DNA from: Farysia itapuensis
Lineage: Eukaryota > Basidiomycota > Ustilaginomycetes > Ustilaginales > Ustilaginaceae
Reading direction: 5' to 3'
Assembly: GCA_023212645.1 (NCBI GenBank)
Contig: JALBYC010000008.1
Span: 62,001 to 126,000 of the forward strand
DNA length: 64,000 nt
The notes beneath the pieces are model-generated. The model had not been told where the DNA came from, did no database searches, and saw only the letters and a list, made by a program, of their open reading frames with translations. Positions 28,032 to 37,022 of this stretch are shown one piece after another; the stretch's first letter is position 1, and the number at the start of each line of letters is the position of its first letter. The translations under genes were made by a program, and so were the position numbers.

Positions 28032-28633
28032 GGTGTATCTGACGCGGGGACAAGGCTACCTTCAGCAGGGCAGGCAACACCAACATCATCAAAAGTAACA
28101 CACTGCTCGGTCTAACACTGCGCAATGGCTGCGGTCACGTGATTTGGCTTACCATTTCACTCTCTGTTTGTCCGGCACTTTGTGATTAAGCGCGTTAAGC
28201 TCTGTATACCCGAAAGAAGGAAGCAACCCCAGCCCACCATTCTTTTGCCCGTCGATTTGCAAGGATACATGAGATGTTGTCGTTGACTTGGCGTGGTACA
28301 TGACCCGGCTGTGGAAACGACCGTCGAAGGAGCTTGCAGATGAGCGTGTATGGAAGCAGCGTCCGGAGCGAGAGCAGCCCCTTGGATGTGTGGATTCGGA
28401 AAAGACGGAGCAGTCAGCAAGGAAGGCAAGGGTGCCGCCAATTCTGGGAGCCCGGACGTAAGTGCTGAGGGGCGTGTTGCCTTGCCTCGCAGTTCTACAT
28501 CGTCCCCACACTTTGCCCTTCTCCGCACTGTGCTTTCATAGGACGGAACGTGCAGGTTTCCCTCGCAACGTATATAAAGTAGCCCTCGCCCCTCCCTTTC
28601 TCGCCCTTACGGACACACCACTTTTGGCCAAAG
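28032..28633. promoter_or_regulatory. Divergent promoter MAD2 / aldehyde dehydrogenase, with TATA box
   Basis: The 602-base spacer has no convincing gene. A TATATAAA-type element at 28571-28578 lies about 55-60 bases before the aldehyde dehydrogenase ATG, followed by a pyrimidine-rich leader, a layout typical of inducible or highly expressed fungal genes. Confidence 0.6.
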
Positions 28634-30163
28634 ATGGGCTCGATTACTACCGACGCTGTCGACTTTATCAAGTCGGACCCGCTGCCTTGTATTGTGGACA
28701 ACAAGCCGTTTAAGACGTCGCAGACGTACGACGTGTACCGCATTGATGTACCACAGGGACAGAGCGAGGTGCTTCACCGTGTAGCTTGTTGTTCGCCCGA
28801 CGATGCACGCAAGGCGGTGGACTCGGCTGCTGCTGCTCTTCCGGCGTGGAAGGCTACACCCGTCTCGACCCGTCGCGAGATTCTCCTCAAAGCGACCGCC
28901 CTGTTGCAGCAGCGCATTCCCGAGTATTGCGGTATGACGATGCAGGAGACCTGTCTGTCTCGCGGTATGGCCGGCTTTGAACTCTCCGTCCTCGCCCCAC
29001 AGCACTTGAACGAGTGTGCCAGTTCGATCGGTCATGCGCTCAAAGCAGAACAGCTCCCCAACGCCGGTGACGGCACCACCAAAATCATCCAGCACGAGCC
29101 GTACGGCGTTGTGCTGGGCATCGCGCCCTGGAACGCCCCCTTCCTGCTCGCCCTCCGCTCCATCCTCTACCCGATTGCCGCGGGGAACACGGCGATTCTC
29201 AAGACGTCGGAGTTTGCGCCCCGCGTGCACCTGACTATGGCGCAGCTGCTGATCGAAGCCGGGCTGCCAGCGGGTGTGCTGAACGTCGTCCATGTCGACC
29301 CCAAGGATGCGGCGGAAGTGACCGAGGCTTTGATCTCGCACAGGGCCGTGCGCAAAGTCAACTTCACAGGCAGCACCCGCGTCGGGCGCATCATTGCCCA
29401 AACTGCAGCAAAGTACCTCAAGCCGGTCGTGCTCGAGCTGGGTGGCAAAGCGCCCGTCATTATCCTCCCCGATGCCGATCTGCACCTTGCCGCCAATGGG
29501 ATTCTGTTTGGTGGATACCTGGCCAGTGGACAGGTGTGCATGTCGGTCAACAACATTGTCGTGCACGAGAGTGTTGCCCAACAGCTGGAGCAGGCCGTGC
29601 GCGATCAGTTTGAGCAGAACAAAGCGATTTTCACCGCCAAGCATGCGCAGGGGATGGAGGATCAGCATGCCATGCGTTCGCTCTTCTCCCACGCCAGCGG
29701 CGAGCGGATCAAAGCGCTGTACGACGACGCCATCTCGCAAGGCGCCGAGGTGGTCGTCGGCAAAGCTGGGTTCGAGGGCGCACTAGTCCAGCCCATCATC
29801 CTCGGCCGTGTCCAGCCAAACATGAAGATCTACACCGAAGAAGCCTTTGCACCCGTCCTCTCCCTCATCACGTTCAAGAGCGTCGAGGAGGCGATCCAGA
29901 TTGCCAACTCGAACGACGCAGGGTTGGCAGCATCCGTGTATGGGCGCGACCAGATGGCCGCCCTGCAAGTCGCCCAGGCAATCGAGTCCGGCCAGGTTCA
30001 CATCAATGCCCAGCCCATCCACGACGACCCCGCCATGCCCCACGGCGGCTGGAAACAGTCCGGCTACGGCAGATTCAACGGCGTCCACGGCATCCGTGAA
30101 TTCACCCAGACCAAAGGCATCACCATCTCAGCAGGTCATCCCATGCCCTTTGCTTACGTCTAA
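28634..30163 (+). CDS. Aldehyde dehydrogenase (NAD(P)-dependent, vanillin/salicylaldehyde-type)
   Basis: This 509-residue protein has the full ALDH fold. The NAD-binding region begins GVVLGIAPWNAPFLLAL, followed by NFTGSTRVGR. The general base Glu is in LELGGKAPVII, the nucleophilic Cys in SGQVCMSVNN, and the late conserved EEAFAPVL segment precedes the C-terminal QSGYGRF. The QVCMS context and overall look resemble salicylaldehyde/vanillin-type ALDHs, so an aromatic or aliphatic aldehyde is the likely substrate; I would not choose further. There is no obvious targeting peptide, so the cytosol is likely. It has a clear TATA element and converges on the Zn2Cys6 gene. Confidence 0.88.
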   Translation: MGSITTDAVDFIKSDPLPCIVDNKPFKTSQTYDVYRIDVPQGQSEVLHRVACCSPDDARKAVDSAAAALPAWKATPVSTRREILLKATALLQQRIPEYCGMTMQETCLSRGMAGFELSVLAPQHLNECASSIGHALKAEQLPNAGDGTTKIIQHEPYGVVLGIAPWNAPFLLALRSILYPIAAGNTAILKTSEFAPRVHLTMAQLLIEAGLPAGVLNVVHVDPKDAAEVTEALISHRAVRKVNFTGSTRVGRIIAQTAAKYLKPVVLELGGKAPVIILPDADLHLAANGILFGGYLASGQVCMSVNNIVVHESVAQQLEQAVRDQFEQNKAIFTAKHAQGMEDQHAMRSLFSHASGERIKALYDDAISQGAEVVVGKAGFEGALVQPIILGRVQPNMKIYTEEAFAPVLSLITFKSVEEAIQIANSNDAGLAASVYGRDQMAALQVAQAIESGQVHINAQPIHDDPAMPHGGWKQSGYGRFNGVHGIREFTQTKGITISAGHPMPFAYV

Positions 30164-30235
30164 AAATCCCCTCCAGCTACTCAATCTGCGCTGTTCTTCG
30201 CGTCTAACTTATTTATTACAAAAGTTTATCCATGT

Positions 30236-30268
30236 GGGCGGGGGGGCACTGGGAAGGGGGGGGGAGGG
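30236..30268 (+). other. G-rich tract with G-quadruplex-forming pattern
   Basis: On the plus strand the runs are G3, G7, G3, G9 and G3, separated by one to four bases. This meets the usual four-run G-quadruplex pattern. It ends two bases before the stop codon of the Zn2Cys6 gene and lies about 75 bases after the aldehyde dehydrogenase stop, so the ALDH transcript would carry it as G-rich RNA. Confidence 0.7.
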
Positions 30269-30269
30269 T

Positions 30270-33200
30270 TTAGCCGTCGAGGAAGCGCAGGAGCATCTGC
30301 AGAGTCTCGTCCGCCGCCTGTGCCTGTTGCTGTTGCTGCTGTTGCTGCTGTTGCTGTTGAGCATGGAGCGGCGGGTTGGTCGGCAGAGGGTTGAACATGA
30401 ACGACGTCCACGGCGTGTGATTGTTCGAGTTCCACGGACCGGCTCCGTTGCCCGAGCTGGCTGCTTGGGTTGGCGTAGGCCATGTCACTGATGAAATATC
30501 CATTGCAGGGTGGTTCGATGCATTGCCAGCAGCAGCAGCCGTGGCCGCTGCGGCAATCGCATTCAACCCGTCCTCGTCAAACATACTGCCCACGCCTCCG
30601 CTACCTTCCAGCCCGTTCTCACCATTCGTCGGCAGCAGCTTTGACGAACCGCCGACGTAGAACTGGTCACTTCCGTTAAAGTTGCCGGTAAACGGCGCAG
30701 CGCCGCCGCTGCTGCTGTTGTTGTTGTTGTTGGCCATTTCGGCATAGCGTGTCGACACGCTTCTGGTGTCTGGCTGTCGTCTCGCGGAGAAGTCTGGCAG
30801 TTGAGTGTTGGACGGCGTTCCCCGTCCTGCGTTTGTGGACTCGTCGGATCGCGCCTGCGACGGCGTTGAGCCAGGCACGGTGTTTCGTGGTCGGAGTAGC
30901 GACTCGAGGTAGAGTGCGATGTGGAGTACGGTGTCGTCCTCCGTGATGCTCGCGCGGCGGAAGGCGGCACTCGTCTGGTCAATAAGCTGGATGTTGGAGC
31001 GCAGATAGCCCGGTCCGAGCGGGGGCTGCGACTTGACCGTCGCCAAGCTGCACAGCAGGACGGCGGCATGCGTGGTCTGCATAACGGTAGCGTCGGGCGC
31101 CGTCAGCAGTCGTTGCGGCGGAAAGGCGCAGACAGCTTCCAGCACACCCCGTGCGCCCTCGACGCAGGGCCAGAATGCCGGCATGGCCATCAAATTCACC
31201 GTCCCCGGCTCCAGACCGGAATGCGACTTGCCCGAAAAGGAGTCCTTGTCCTCTGTCCCGCGCGTCGTCGATCGTCGGTGGTGGTTGCGCACCGCTTCCT
31301 GATGCTCCTGCACCGCCGCCTGCTTCAAGCTCGACTTGAGCACCCACGAGGAAATGTAGGTCTTGATGTTGTTCTTCCACAGTTTGAGACAGAGACACTG
31401 GCAGTGACTTCGATACAGCTCGGGGTCGTCCATGTTGGGTACCTCCTCCGAGTCCTCCTTCAGGCCCAGCGCATCGTGCCAACGAGCACTCCACTCGACC
31501 AGATCGTTGAGAAAGGCTGGCATCATCACACTCGGACCGTCCGACGTCGAAGATGTCAGAGCCTCGATGCGGTCGTACAGCTCCACGTACTTTGCCTGGA
31601 TCCTACGTAGATCGGCAGAAGCACACACAAAGGCATCGCTGGGAATCGCACCCTGCAGCTTCCACCACGTCTGACATCGTCGAATCAGGACATTGTCGGC
31701 AGAAATCGAGTGGGTAGAGATCTTGTTGGCGATCTGTTGCGATTTGTCCTGCACAAAGAGCATGAGAAAGGTGCGTTGACGATTTCGAAATCGGCGCTGT
31801 ACGGCTTCGTACCGCTGTCGACCGGCTTGATCCAGGAGCGACTCGGTTGGTTTGACACAGTTTGGCATTTCTGCGTGCAGCTGGATGTCCATTGCCAGAC
31901 GAAAGGCATAGCCGACCTGGATAACGCTCAGACCGTCGTCCAAGGGCTTCCAGCTGGCCAGGATGAAGAAAGCTTGACAGCACAGTACCGTGCGGTCGCC
32001 GTCTACAAAGGCGCGGGCAGCATGGTCTCGTGCCTGCGCATGCAGCTGTCGCCGGATCTGACGGGCGTATTCGTCGGCCGCGTGCTGCGTCCGCTCGCTG
32101 TTCTGGTCGGCATAAGCGAGATTCCATTCGGACTGCTCCACTCTCTCGCCACGCTGCTCTCTGGCAACAAGATGCTGAGCAGTGGGTGTTCGAGAGTACC
32201 GGGAGCCTACGTATAAGAGCACTGTGTAGAGAAAGGAAGATCGCTTGCGCAGAAACTCGTGAGAATGGAGTGCTGGATCGAAGATCTCGCTCCAGGCATT
32301 GCAGTGAACCATGAACAGATCAAACAGAGCTCGTGCGGCGGCTTCGGTCAAGACGCCGGTGGTGACAGGATCGTCCATGACCAACTCTCGCAATGGCGCA
32401 CCGACCGTGATACGATCATCCTGGACAACGCGGGGGGCGTCGCAATCCTGATCGTCGGCAACCTCGAACGGTTTGAGCATGACGCGCAGCGTGAGGGGCT
32501 GTTCGGCAATCAGCTCAAAACTTTCGTTGGCCGCGTTTGTGTCGTTGGGGGCAGTGGTGCCAGGTGCTGGAAGGGGCGTTGACGCGTCAAGGTCTGCGTC
32601 GCTTGCACCATCGTCTTCGTTGGCATCCTCGCTGACGTCGTTGTTGGTGACGAGAGTGTAGGGAGCACCTCTCCTACGTTCGAGAGACCTCATTGCTTGT
32701 TGCATAGCTCGTGTCATCCTGCCGACGTCTACGCCATACAGATTCTTGGGATCAAAACCATCGGCCGGCCCACGAGTGCTGGTGTGTGTTTGGCGCTTTG
32801 GCGAGCCACTTCGTGGAGAGCCTTGTGCTGGCAATGAGGTGTCCATGTCCAAAATGGCAGACTCTTCTGCCGAAAGCGGAAAGGAGCGATGTGCTGTAGA
32901 GCCCCATCTCACTCCGGGTGAGGCATCAGACGTTGCACCGAGGGAAACGCTCGACTTTCGCACCGCACCAAGATCAGACGAGGTGGAAACAATGCCGGGA
33001 TGTGTTGGTGTTTGGCGGATGATGGCAGAGGCTGGCGTGGCAGAAGCCGCTTCCGCAAGGAGCGTCAGATCTCTACCCTGCAGTTTACTCTTGGGCTTGC
33101 GTCCGCGCTTGTGTTGCACAAAGAGACATTCAAAGTTGAACCGGTAGCATCTCTGACAGTTGTCGGATTCAGAGCTGGGAAGGCATCGCACTTTGGCCAG

Positions 33201-33884
33201 GCGACATTCGAGACAAGCTTGTCCGCCTCGAGGTTTGTCCGAGGGGGTACCTTGTTCGCTCTTGGGAATGGGAGCCGAGGACAGCATCGAAGCGGAACTG
33301 TCTGGCTCGAACGCCGGAGGCGGTTGGGGAGAGCCTGAGCTCTGATTGTAGCGGGTGGATGAAGACACTTCAGGGGTGTGCGCGCCTGAATCGACGTGAT
33401 CTCTTGGGCTGGCGACGTTATTGCGATGCTGCAAGAGATTGTAGGATGGGTGATTCGCTTCGTGGTGGCGAGAGGTGGCAAGTGCATGAGAAGAAGAATG
33501 GCTTATACCAGAGTAGGAAGAGTAGGCAGGATGCGATGCATAGCGAGAAGATGTGGTGGATGAATAGGGACGTGCTGTTGCCGAGGGAGAGGAAGCGGCG
33601 GCTATTGCATCGTAGGTGTTTGTAGCTGACGTTGGACCTGCAGCGGTGGATGAAGAAGCAGGAGAAGGGGCAGCAGAAGACCCTCTCAGACCACTGACGC
33701 TGTACAGAGTAGAGGATGGATAGTGCGAGGGAGAGCGGGCTGCTTGCCTTGATGGGTGAGACAGACGCGGCGAGGGAGCGGGATGTTCCAGCTGGTCGGA
33801 CTCATGAGAGGAAGAGGAAGGCGAAACAGCCGAGTGGGAGTCGTGCCGCCGTCTGCGCTTGGATGAGCGTAGAGATGACTCCAT
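30270..33884 (-). CDS. Zn2Cys6 binuclear-cluster transcription factor with polyQ tail
   Basis: This 1204-residue single-exon protein has a disordered Ser/Ala/Pro/His-rich N-terminus (about 1-215). The DNA-binding cluster at about 222-251 is CLECRLAKVRC...CQRCYRFNFEC, with correct C-x2-C-x6-C and C-x2-C-x6-C spacing. A basic stretch follows (KRGRKPKSKL, also AT-hook-like). The large middle region (about 500-900) has the helical character of the fungal-specific factor domain (LFDLFMVHCNAWSEIFDP). The C-terminus is low complexity with Asn, Gly and Ser, and a 12-Gln run 14 residues before QMLLRFLDG. Targets are unknown; the neighbouring aldehyde dehydrogenase is only a candidate by position. Confidence 0.9.
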   Translation of the reverse strand: MESSLRSSKRRRRHDSHSAVSPSSSSHESDQLEHPAPSPRLSHPSRQAARSPSHYPSSTLYSVSGLRGSSAAPSPASSSTAAGPTSATNTYDAIAAASSPSATARPYSSTTSSRYASHPAYSSYSGISHSSSHALATSRHHEANHPSYNLLQHRNNVASPRDHVDSGAHTPEVSSSTRYNQSSGSPQPPPAFEPDSSASMLSSAPIPKSEQGTPSDKPRGGQACLECRLAKVRCLPSSESDNCQRCYRFNFECLFVQHKRGRKPKSKLQGRDLTLLAEAASATPASAIIRQTPTHPGIVSTSSDLGAVRKSSVSLGATSDASPGVRWGSTAHRSFPLSAEESAILDMDTSLPAQGSPRSGSPKRQTHTSTRGPADGFDPKNLYGVDVGRMTRAMQQAMRSLERRRGAPYTLVTNNDVSEDANEDDGASDADLDASTPLPAPGTTAPNDTNAANESFELIAEQPLTLRVMLKPFEVADDQDCDAPRVVQDDRITVGAPLRELVMDDPVTTGVLTEAAARALFDLFMVHCNAWSEIFDPALHSHEFLRKRSSFLYTVLLYVGSRYSRTPTAQHLVAREQRGERVEQSEWNLAYADQNSERTQHAADEYARQIRRQLHAQARDHAARAFVDGDRTVLCCQAFFILASWKPLDDGLSVIQVGYAFRLAMDIQLHAEMPNCVKPTESLLDQAGRQRYEAVQRRFRNRQRTFLMLFVQDKSQQIANKISTHSISADNVLIRRCQTWWKLQGAIPSDAFVCASADLRRIQAKYVELYDRIEALTSSTSDGPSVMMPAFLNDLVEWSARWHDALGLKEDSEEVPNMDDPELYRSHCQCLCLKLWKNNIKTYISSWVLKSSLKQAAVQEHQEAVRNHHRRSTTRGTEDKDSFSGKSHSGLEPGTVNLMAMPAFWPCVEGARGVLEAVCAFPPQRLLTAPDATVMQTTHAAVLLCSLATVKSQPPLGPGYLRSNIQLIDQTSAAFRRASITEDDTVLHIALYLESLLRPRNTVPGSTPSQARSDESTNAGRGTPSNTQLPDFSARRQPDTRSVSTRYAEMANNNNNSSSGGAAPFTGNFNGSDQFYVGGSSKLLPTNGENGLEGSGGVGSMFDEDGLNAIAAAATAAAAGNASNHPAMDISSVTWPTPTQAASSGNGAGPWNSNNHTPWTSFMFNPLPTNPPLHAQQQQQQQQQQQQAQAADETLQMLLRFLDG
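30324..30359 (-). repeat. CAG/CAA microsatellite encoding 12 glutamines
   Basis: On the plus strand this reads as mixed CTG and TTG triplets; on the coding strand it is 12 consecutive Gln codons, both CAG and CAA, in the C-terminus of the Zn2Cys6 factor. The codon mixture makes slippage less likely than in a pure tract. Confidence 0.9.
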
Positions 33885-34311
33885 TGCGAATGCTATGAGT
33901 CACGGCTGGAAGCGGATCGAAGCTGATGGGTCAACGAACGACGTTTCTCGGTATTATTCCAAACTATTTCGAGTCAGACCGCAGTCCGCCGCACCTTCTT
34001 AGCCGACCTTGTACCCATACCATCCGCTTTCGAGGGCCCGTTTCTGTTCAAGACGCGCAAAGATGGACTCATTATTATCAGATTGCAAAAGCAGGCGTTC
34101 ACTGCCATCTACAGTCTACGGTCTGGCTAAGAAATAGACTGAGTGAAGGTGGAATTCGGGACATTGAGCGGGAACTTGGCAGGCGTTTGACGCTTGGATT
34201 TTGATTCTCCGATGTAACATGCAACACCAATTTTGTCTAATAATTTGTTTGCGCTTGTCTGCGCTTGGACCCTGTTCACACTTGTCCTGTACCACTCTCA
34301 TGTAGGGCAGC
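33885..34311. promoter_or_regulatory. Divergent promoter region (Zn2Cys6 factor / WD40 protein)
   Basis: 427 bases between divergent start codons with only short non-coding frames. No distinct regulatory motif stood out beyond AT-rich patches near 34215-34245. Confidence 0.4.
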
Positions 34312-36906
34312 ATGCCAGCATTGGGTGGGCGAAAGCACACGTCCAACACAACTACAAGTCGACGCAAGCGTAAGCATGCATCCGACACGCCCAGACTGCT
34401 TGACGAGAGCGAGTATGACGGCGACCTGCCAGGCATAGTTGCGTCCTCATCCTTTCTCAATCTCGCAGACAGTGGCATTCTTTGCTCTCGTCGCGGATCA
34501 GTCGTGCAGAAGCAGATCCAGTGCAAAGCTGAGGTTCGACGATCTGTAACGCAAAGCAAGTTTGCCTACTGGAAGAAGCTTTCAGGCCATAAATCTTGTA
34601 TCAACACAATCGCATTCTCTAGGGGTCAAGGGAGATGGCTTGCAGATGCAGGTGACGACCTAAAGATCTATGTTCGCGACGTTCTCGAGGGTCCCGGTCA
34701 AGCGTCTGCCCCCTTTCCAATAGTGCAGCTGCATGGACATGAGTCAAACATCTTTTCTCTCTCCTGGTCTGCTCAGAACAAGTATCTCTACTCTTCCGGC
34801 AATGATGGCCGTGTTCTTCAGTTCGACATTGAGCATTCACCACTACCTCTGCTCGACCCTTCGAAATGTCAACCGGAAAGGAGAACCTTTTCACAGCTCG
34901 GTTTCCTTGGTTCTCACCGCTCTGAATCAGTTCCAGAGATTTCCTCGCATCCCACAAACCCTCATCTTGTCCTCAGCTGCGATGACAACGGGAAGCTCAA
35001 ACTCATCGACACCCGTCTGCCTGCTCCCTGTGTGGCATTAAGAGCCTCCGCTCCGGCATACTTTTCCTCTGTACAGTGGAACCCCAACGAAACGGATGGC
35101 AATACTTTCGCCGCAGCCACATCCTCTCCCGTCTCCGGTGTCACCCGTCTCTACGATGTTCGTAGCTGGTTCAAATCCTCGTCCTCGCGAGAGCGCAAAT
35201 GGTTGACTGCAAAGGACGCTTTGGTCGAATATCATACCGACTTGGTCGTAAACTCTGACTCAGGCTACATGCGTGGCAGAGCAGAGACCAACAGTGTCTG
35301 CTTTGACCCGTCCGGCAAAATCTTGGCTGCCAGCGTGTCTCGATTTCATCCCACTCTGTATGCGGTGGGTGACCCCGATCCTCTTGCCCTTCTCCAATCA
35401 GAGACCCTGGATTTCAATGGCAAACACAAGGGCGCTGAAAAGAAACTCAAGTCTTGCTGCACTATCAAGCATGGCTCCTTCGGCTTCGATCGCCAACTTG
35501 GCAAGCTACACTATGCCATCGGCAGCGATGACTTCCGCACCTATGTCTTTGAGATCCCAGAAGTAGAAACGCTCAAATCACTCCGCGAATTCTTCGATCT
35601 CTCCGCCTACACCGCATATGAAAAACGTCTACGAAAAGCGTACAGAGCCGAGCGGCGAGTCGTCCCTGTCCGTACACCGCAGGACGATTTCGACGACGAC
35701 GACGCAGCATTGTACGGACCGGACCAGTTCACCCCAAACGTGACATCCGGACCCGTCTACACTCGAGGTCCACCCTCGCGTCGTTGTACCGTTGTTCGCC
35801 CCATGTCGATCCAAAGCCCAGCCTTTGTTCTCAATGGCGCACGCAGCATTGTCAACGTTACTGCATTTCATCCCACGCTCAACTGGATCGCCACGGCTGG
35901 GATCGAGAATTGCGTCCGTCTATACTCGTCTGCACCCTTTTTAGACAACAAAGCTCACAATGACCGTCTTCGAAACACGGATGTCACCCGAGTCCGAGCC
36001 GCCGCTTATCGCTATCCTTCGTTGTGGGAACTGCAACAACCGTGTAGCGAACCACCATCCGATGAAGACTACTATTCTTCTCCTCCTCGGTCTGATGTGC
36101 GTTCAGATTCAGATGACGATTACATGCGTGCCAGAGACCACTATTATACAGACCAAGACTTGGACGACGACGATGCAAACTACTATTCTCCTCCTCCTCG
36201 GTCTAATGTGCGTTCAAATCCAAATCACGATTACATGCGTGCCAGAGACCACTATTATACAGACCAAGACTTGGACGACCAAGACTTGGACGACCAAGAC
36301 TTGGACGACGACGATGAAGACTACGATTCTCCTCCTCATCGGTCTAATGTGCGTTCAGATCCAGACGACGATTACATGCGTGCCAGAGACCACTATTATA
36401 CAGACCAAGAATTGGAAGACGACGACGAGGAGGAAGATCACTATGACACTGATGAAGACTTCGAGGAAGCTGAATCAGCTGCACAGAGCCCTGACGGCAC
36501 TGTCCACGAATTCTTGGCAGCCATGCGATCTGATCCCCTCTACGCAACTTGTCCTATGCAGAATGAACACAGTAGAAAAAGCAACTTGGACTCGAAGAAC
36601 GGCGTAGCTGACGCAAACCCTGCAGCCGGTGATTCGACGACACTAAAGTGCAACAACGCTCCAAATCATACTGGCTATCTGCATGACGACTGGACAACAG
36701 ACGAAGACGAAGCACACCGCATACACTCAAAGTTTCACCAAAGACATGGACCTGCTTCCACCTACTCACGACACAGAGAGTGGATCAGGAAGAGAAAAGC
36801 ACAATCCGCAAGGGAAGAGTCCAGACGAATCGTTCTCTTTGACAAGATCTTGTACGAGGACGAAAATACGAGCATCGTGAGCAACTTTCTCCCTAGTGAA
36901 TTGTAA
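34312..36906 (+). CDS. DCAF-like WD40 protein with acidic tandem repeats
   Basis: This 864-residue single-exon protein has an N-terminal basic stretch (SRRKRKHASD). WD40 repeats follow from about residue 85 to 550: KLSGHKSCINTIAF, LHGHESNIFSLSWSA and YSSGNDGRVLQFDIE are clear blades. The split propeller and late blade (VNVTAFHPTLNWIATAGIEN) resemble DCAF5/DCAF6-type substrate receptors of CUL4-DDB1 ligases. From about 584 to 710 lie three acidic Tyr/Asp/Arg-rich tandem repeats, then an acidic region and a short basic C-terminal segment (REWIRKRKAQSAREESRR). Assignment to a DCAF subfamily is tentative; I did not identify a firm WDXR box for DDB1 binding. Confidence 0.7.
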   Translation: MPALGGRKHTSNTTTSRRKRKHASDTPRLLDESEYDGDLPGIVASSSFLNLADSGILCSRRGSVVQKQIQCKAEVRRSVTQSKFAYWKKLSGHKSCINTIAFSRGQGRWLADAGDDLKIYVRDVLEGPGQASAPFPIVQLHGHESNIFSLSWSAQNKYLYSSGNDGRVLQFDIEHSPLPLLDPSKCQPERRTFSQLGFLGSHRSESVPEISSHPTNPHLVLSCDDNGKLKLIDTRLPAPCVALRASAPAYFSSVQWNPNETDGNTFAAATSSPVSGVTRLYDVRSWFKSSSSRERKWLTAKDALVEYHTDLVVNSDSGYMRGRAETNSVCFDPSGKILAASVSRFHPTLYAVGDPDPLALLQSETLDFNGKHKGAEKKLKSCCTIKHGSFGFDRQLGKLHYAIGSDDFRTYVFEIPEVETLKSLREFFDLSAYTAYEKRLRKAYRAERRVVPVRTPQDDFDDDDAALYGPDQFTPNVTSGPVYTRGPPSRRCTVVRPMSIQSPAFVLNGARSIVNVTAFHPTLNWIATAGIENCVRLYSSAPFLDNKAHNDRLRNTDVTRVRAAAYRYPSLWELQQPCSEPPSDEDYYSSPPRSDVRSDSDDDYMRARDHYYTDQDLDDDDANYYSPPPRSNVRSNPNHDYMRARDHYYTDQDLDDQDLDDQDLDDDDEDYDSPPHRSNVRSDPDDDYMRARDHYYTDQELEDDDEEEDHYDTDEDFEEAESAAQSPDGTVHEFLAAMRSDPLYATCPMQNEHSRKSNLDSKNGVADANPAAGDSTTLKCNNAPNHTGYLHDDWTTDEDEAHRIHSKFHQRHGPASTYSRHREWIRKRKAQSAREESRRIVLFDKILYEDENTSIVSNFLPSEL
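36061..36423 (+). repeat. Three in-frame tandem repeats of 111-141 bases with a nested 15-base repeat
   Basis: Copies start at 36061, 36172 and 36313, each beginning GATGMARACTAC. Units 1 and 3 are about 111 bases. Unit 2 is 141, from two additional copies of CAAGACTTGGACGAC. All lengths are multiples of three, so the frame is kept. Each unit encodes a segment with SPP, RS(D/N)VRS, DYMRARDHYYTDQ and an acidic end. The core encoding MRARDHYYTDQ is nearly identical in all three, indicating recent duplication. Confidence 0.9.
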
Positions 36907-37022
36907 TGCCGCCAACGTTTTTTTCTCGCTGTCTAACTGAGTATCATGTGGTTGTCATTAAGATCGTAAAAGTTCGCTATGTGTGTAAATTAGGGGTATA
37001 AAATGGTAAAGCCATGCTGAGG

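Noticed and set aside
28607..29740. A 377-codon frame antisense to the aldehyde dehydrogenase
   Set aside because: The sense strand encodes an intact enzyme with all catalytic motifs; the antisense frame is compositional.
30270..33884. Zn2Cys6 factor as pathway-specific regulator of the adjacent aldehyde dehydrogenase
   Set aside because: The only support is adjacency; there is no cluster of related enzymes and the genes are convergent, so no shared promoter.
35960..36607. A second long plus-strand frame across the WD40 protein repeats
   Set aside because: It is open only because the tandem repeat lacks stops in that frame too; its Thr/Ile-rich translation is repetitive shadow.
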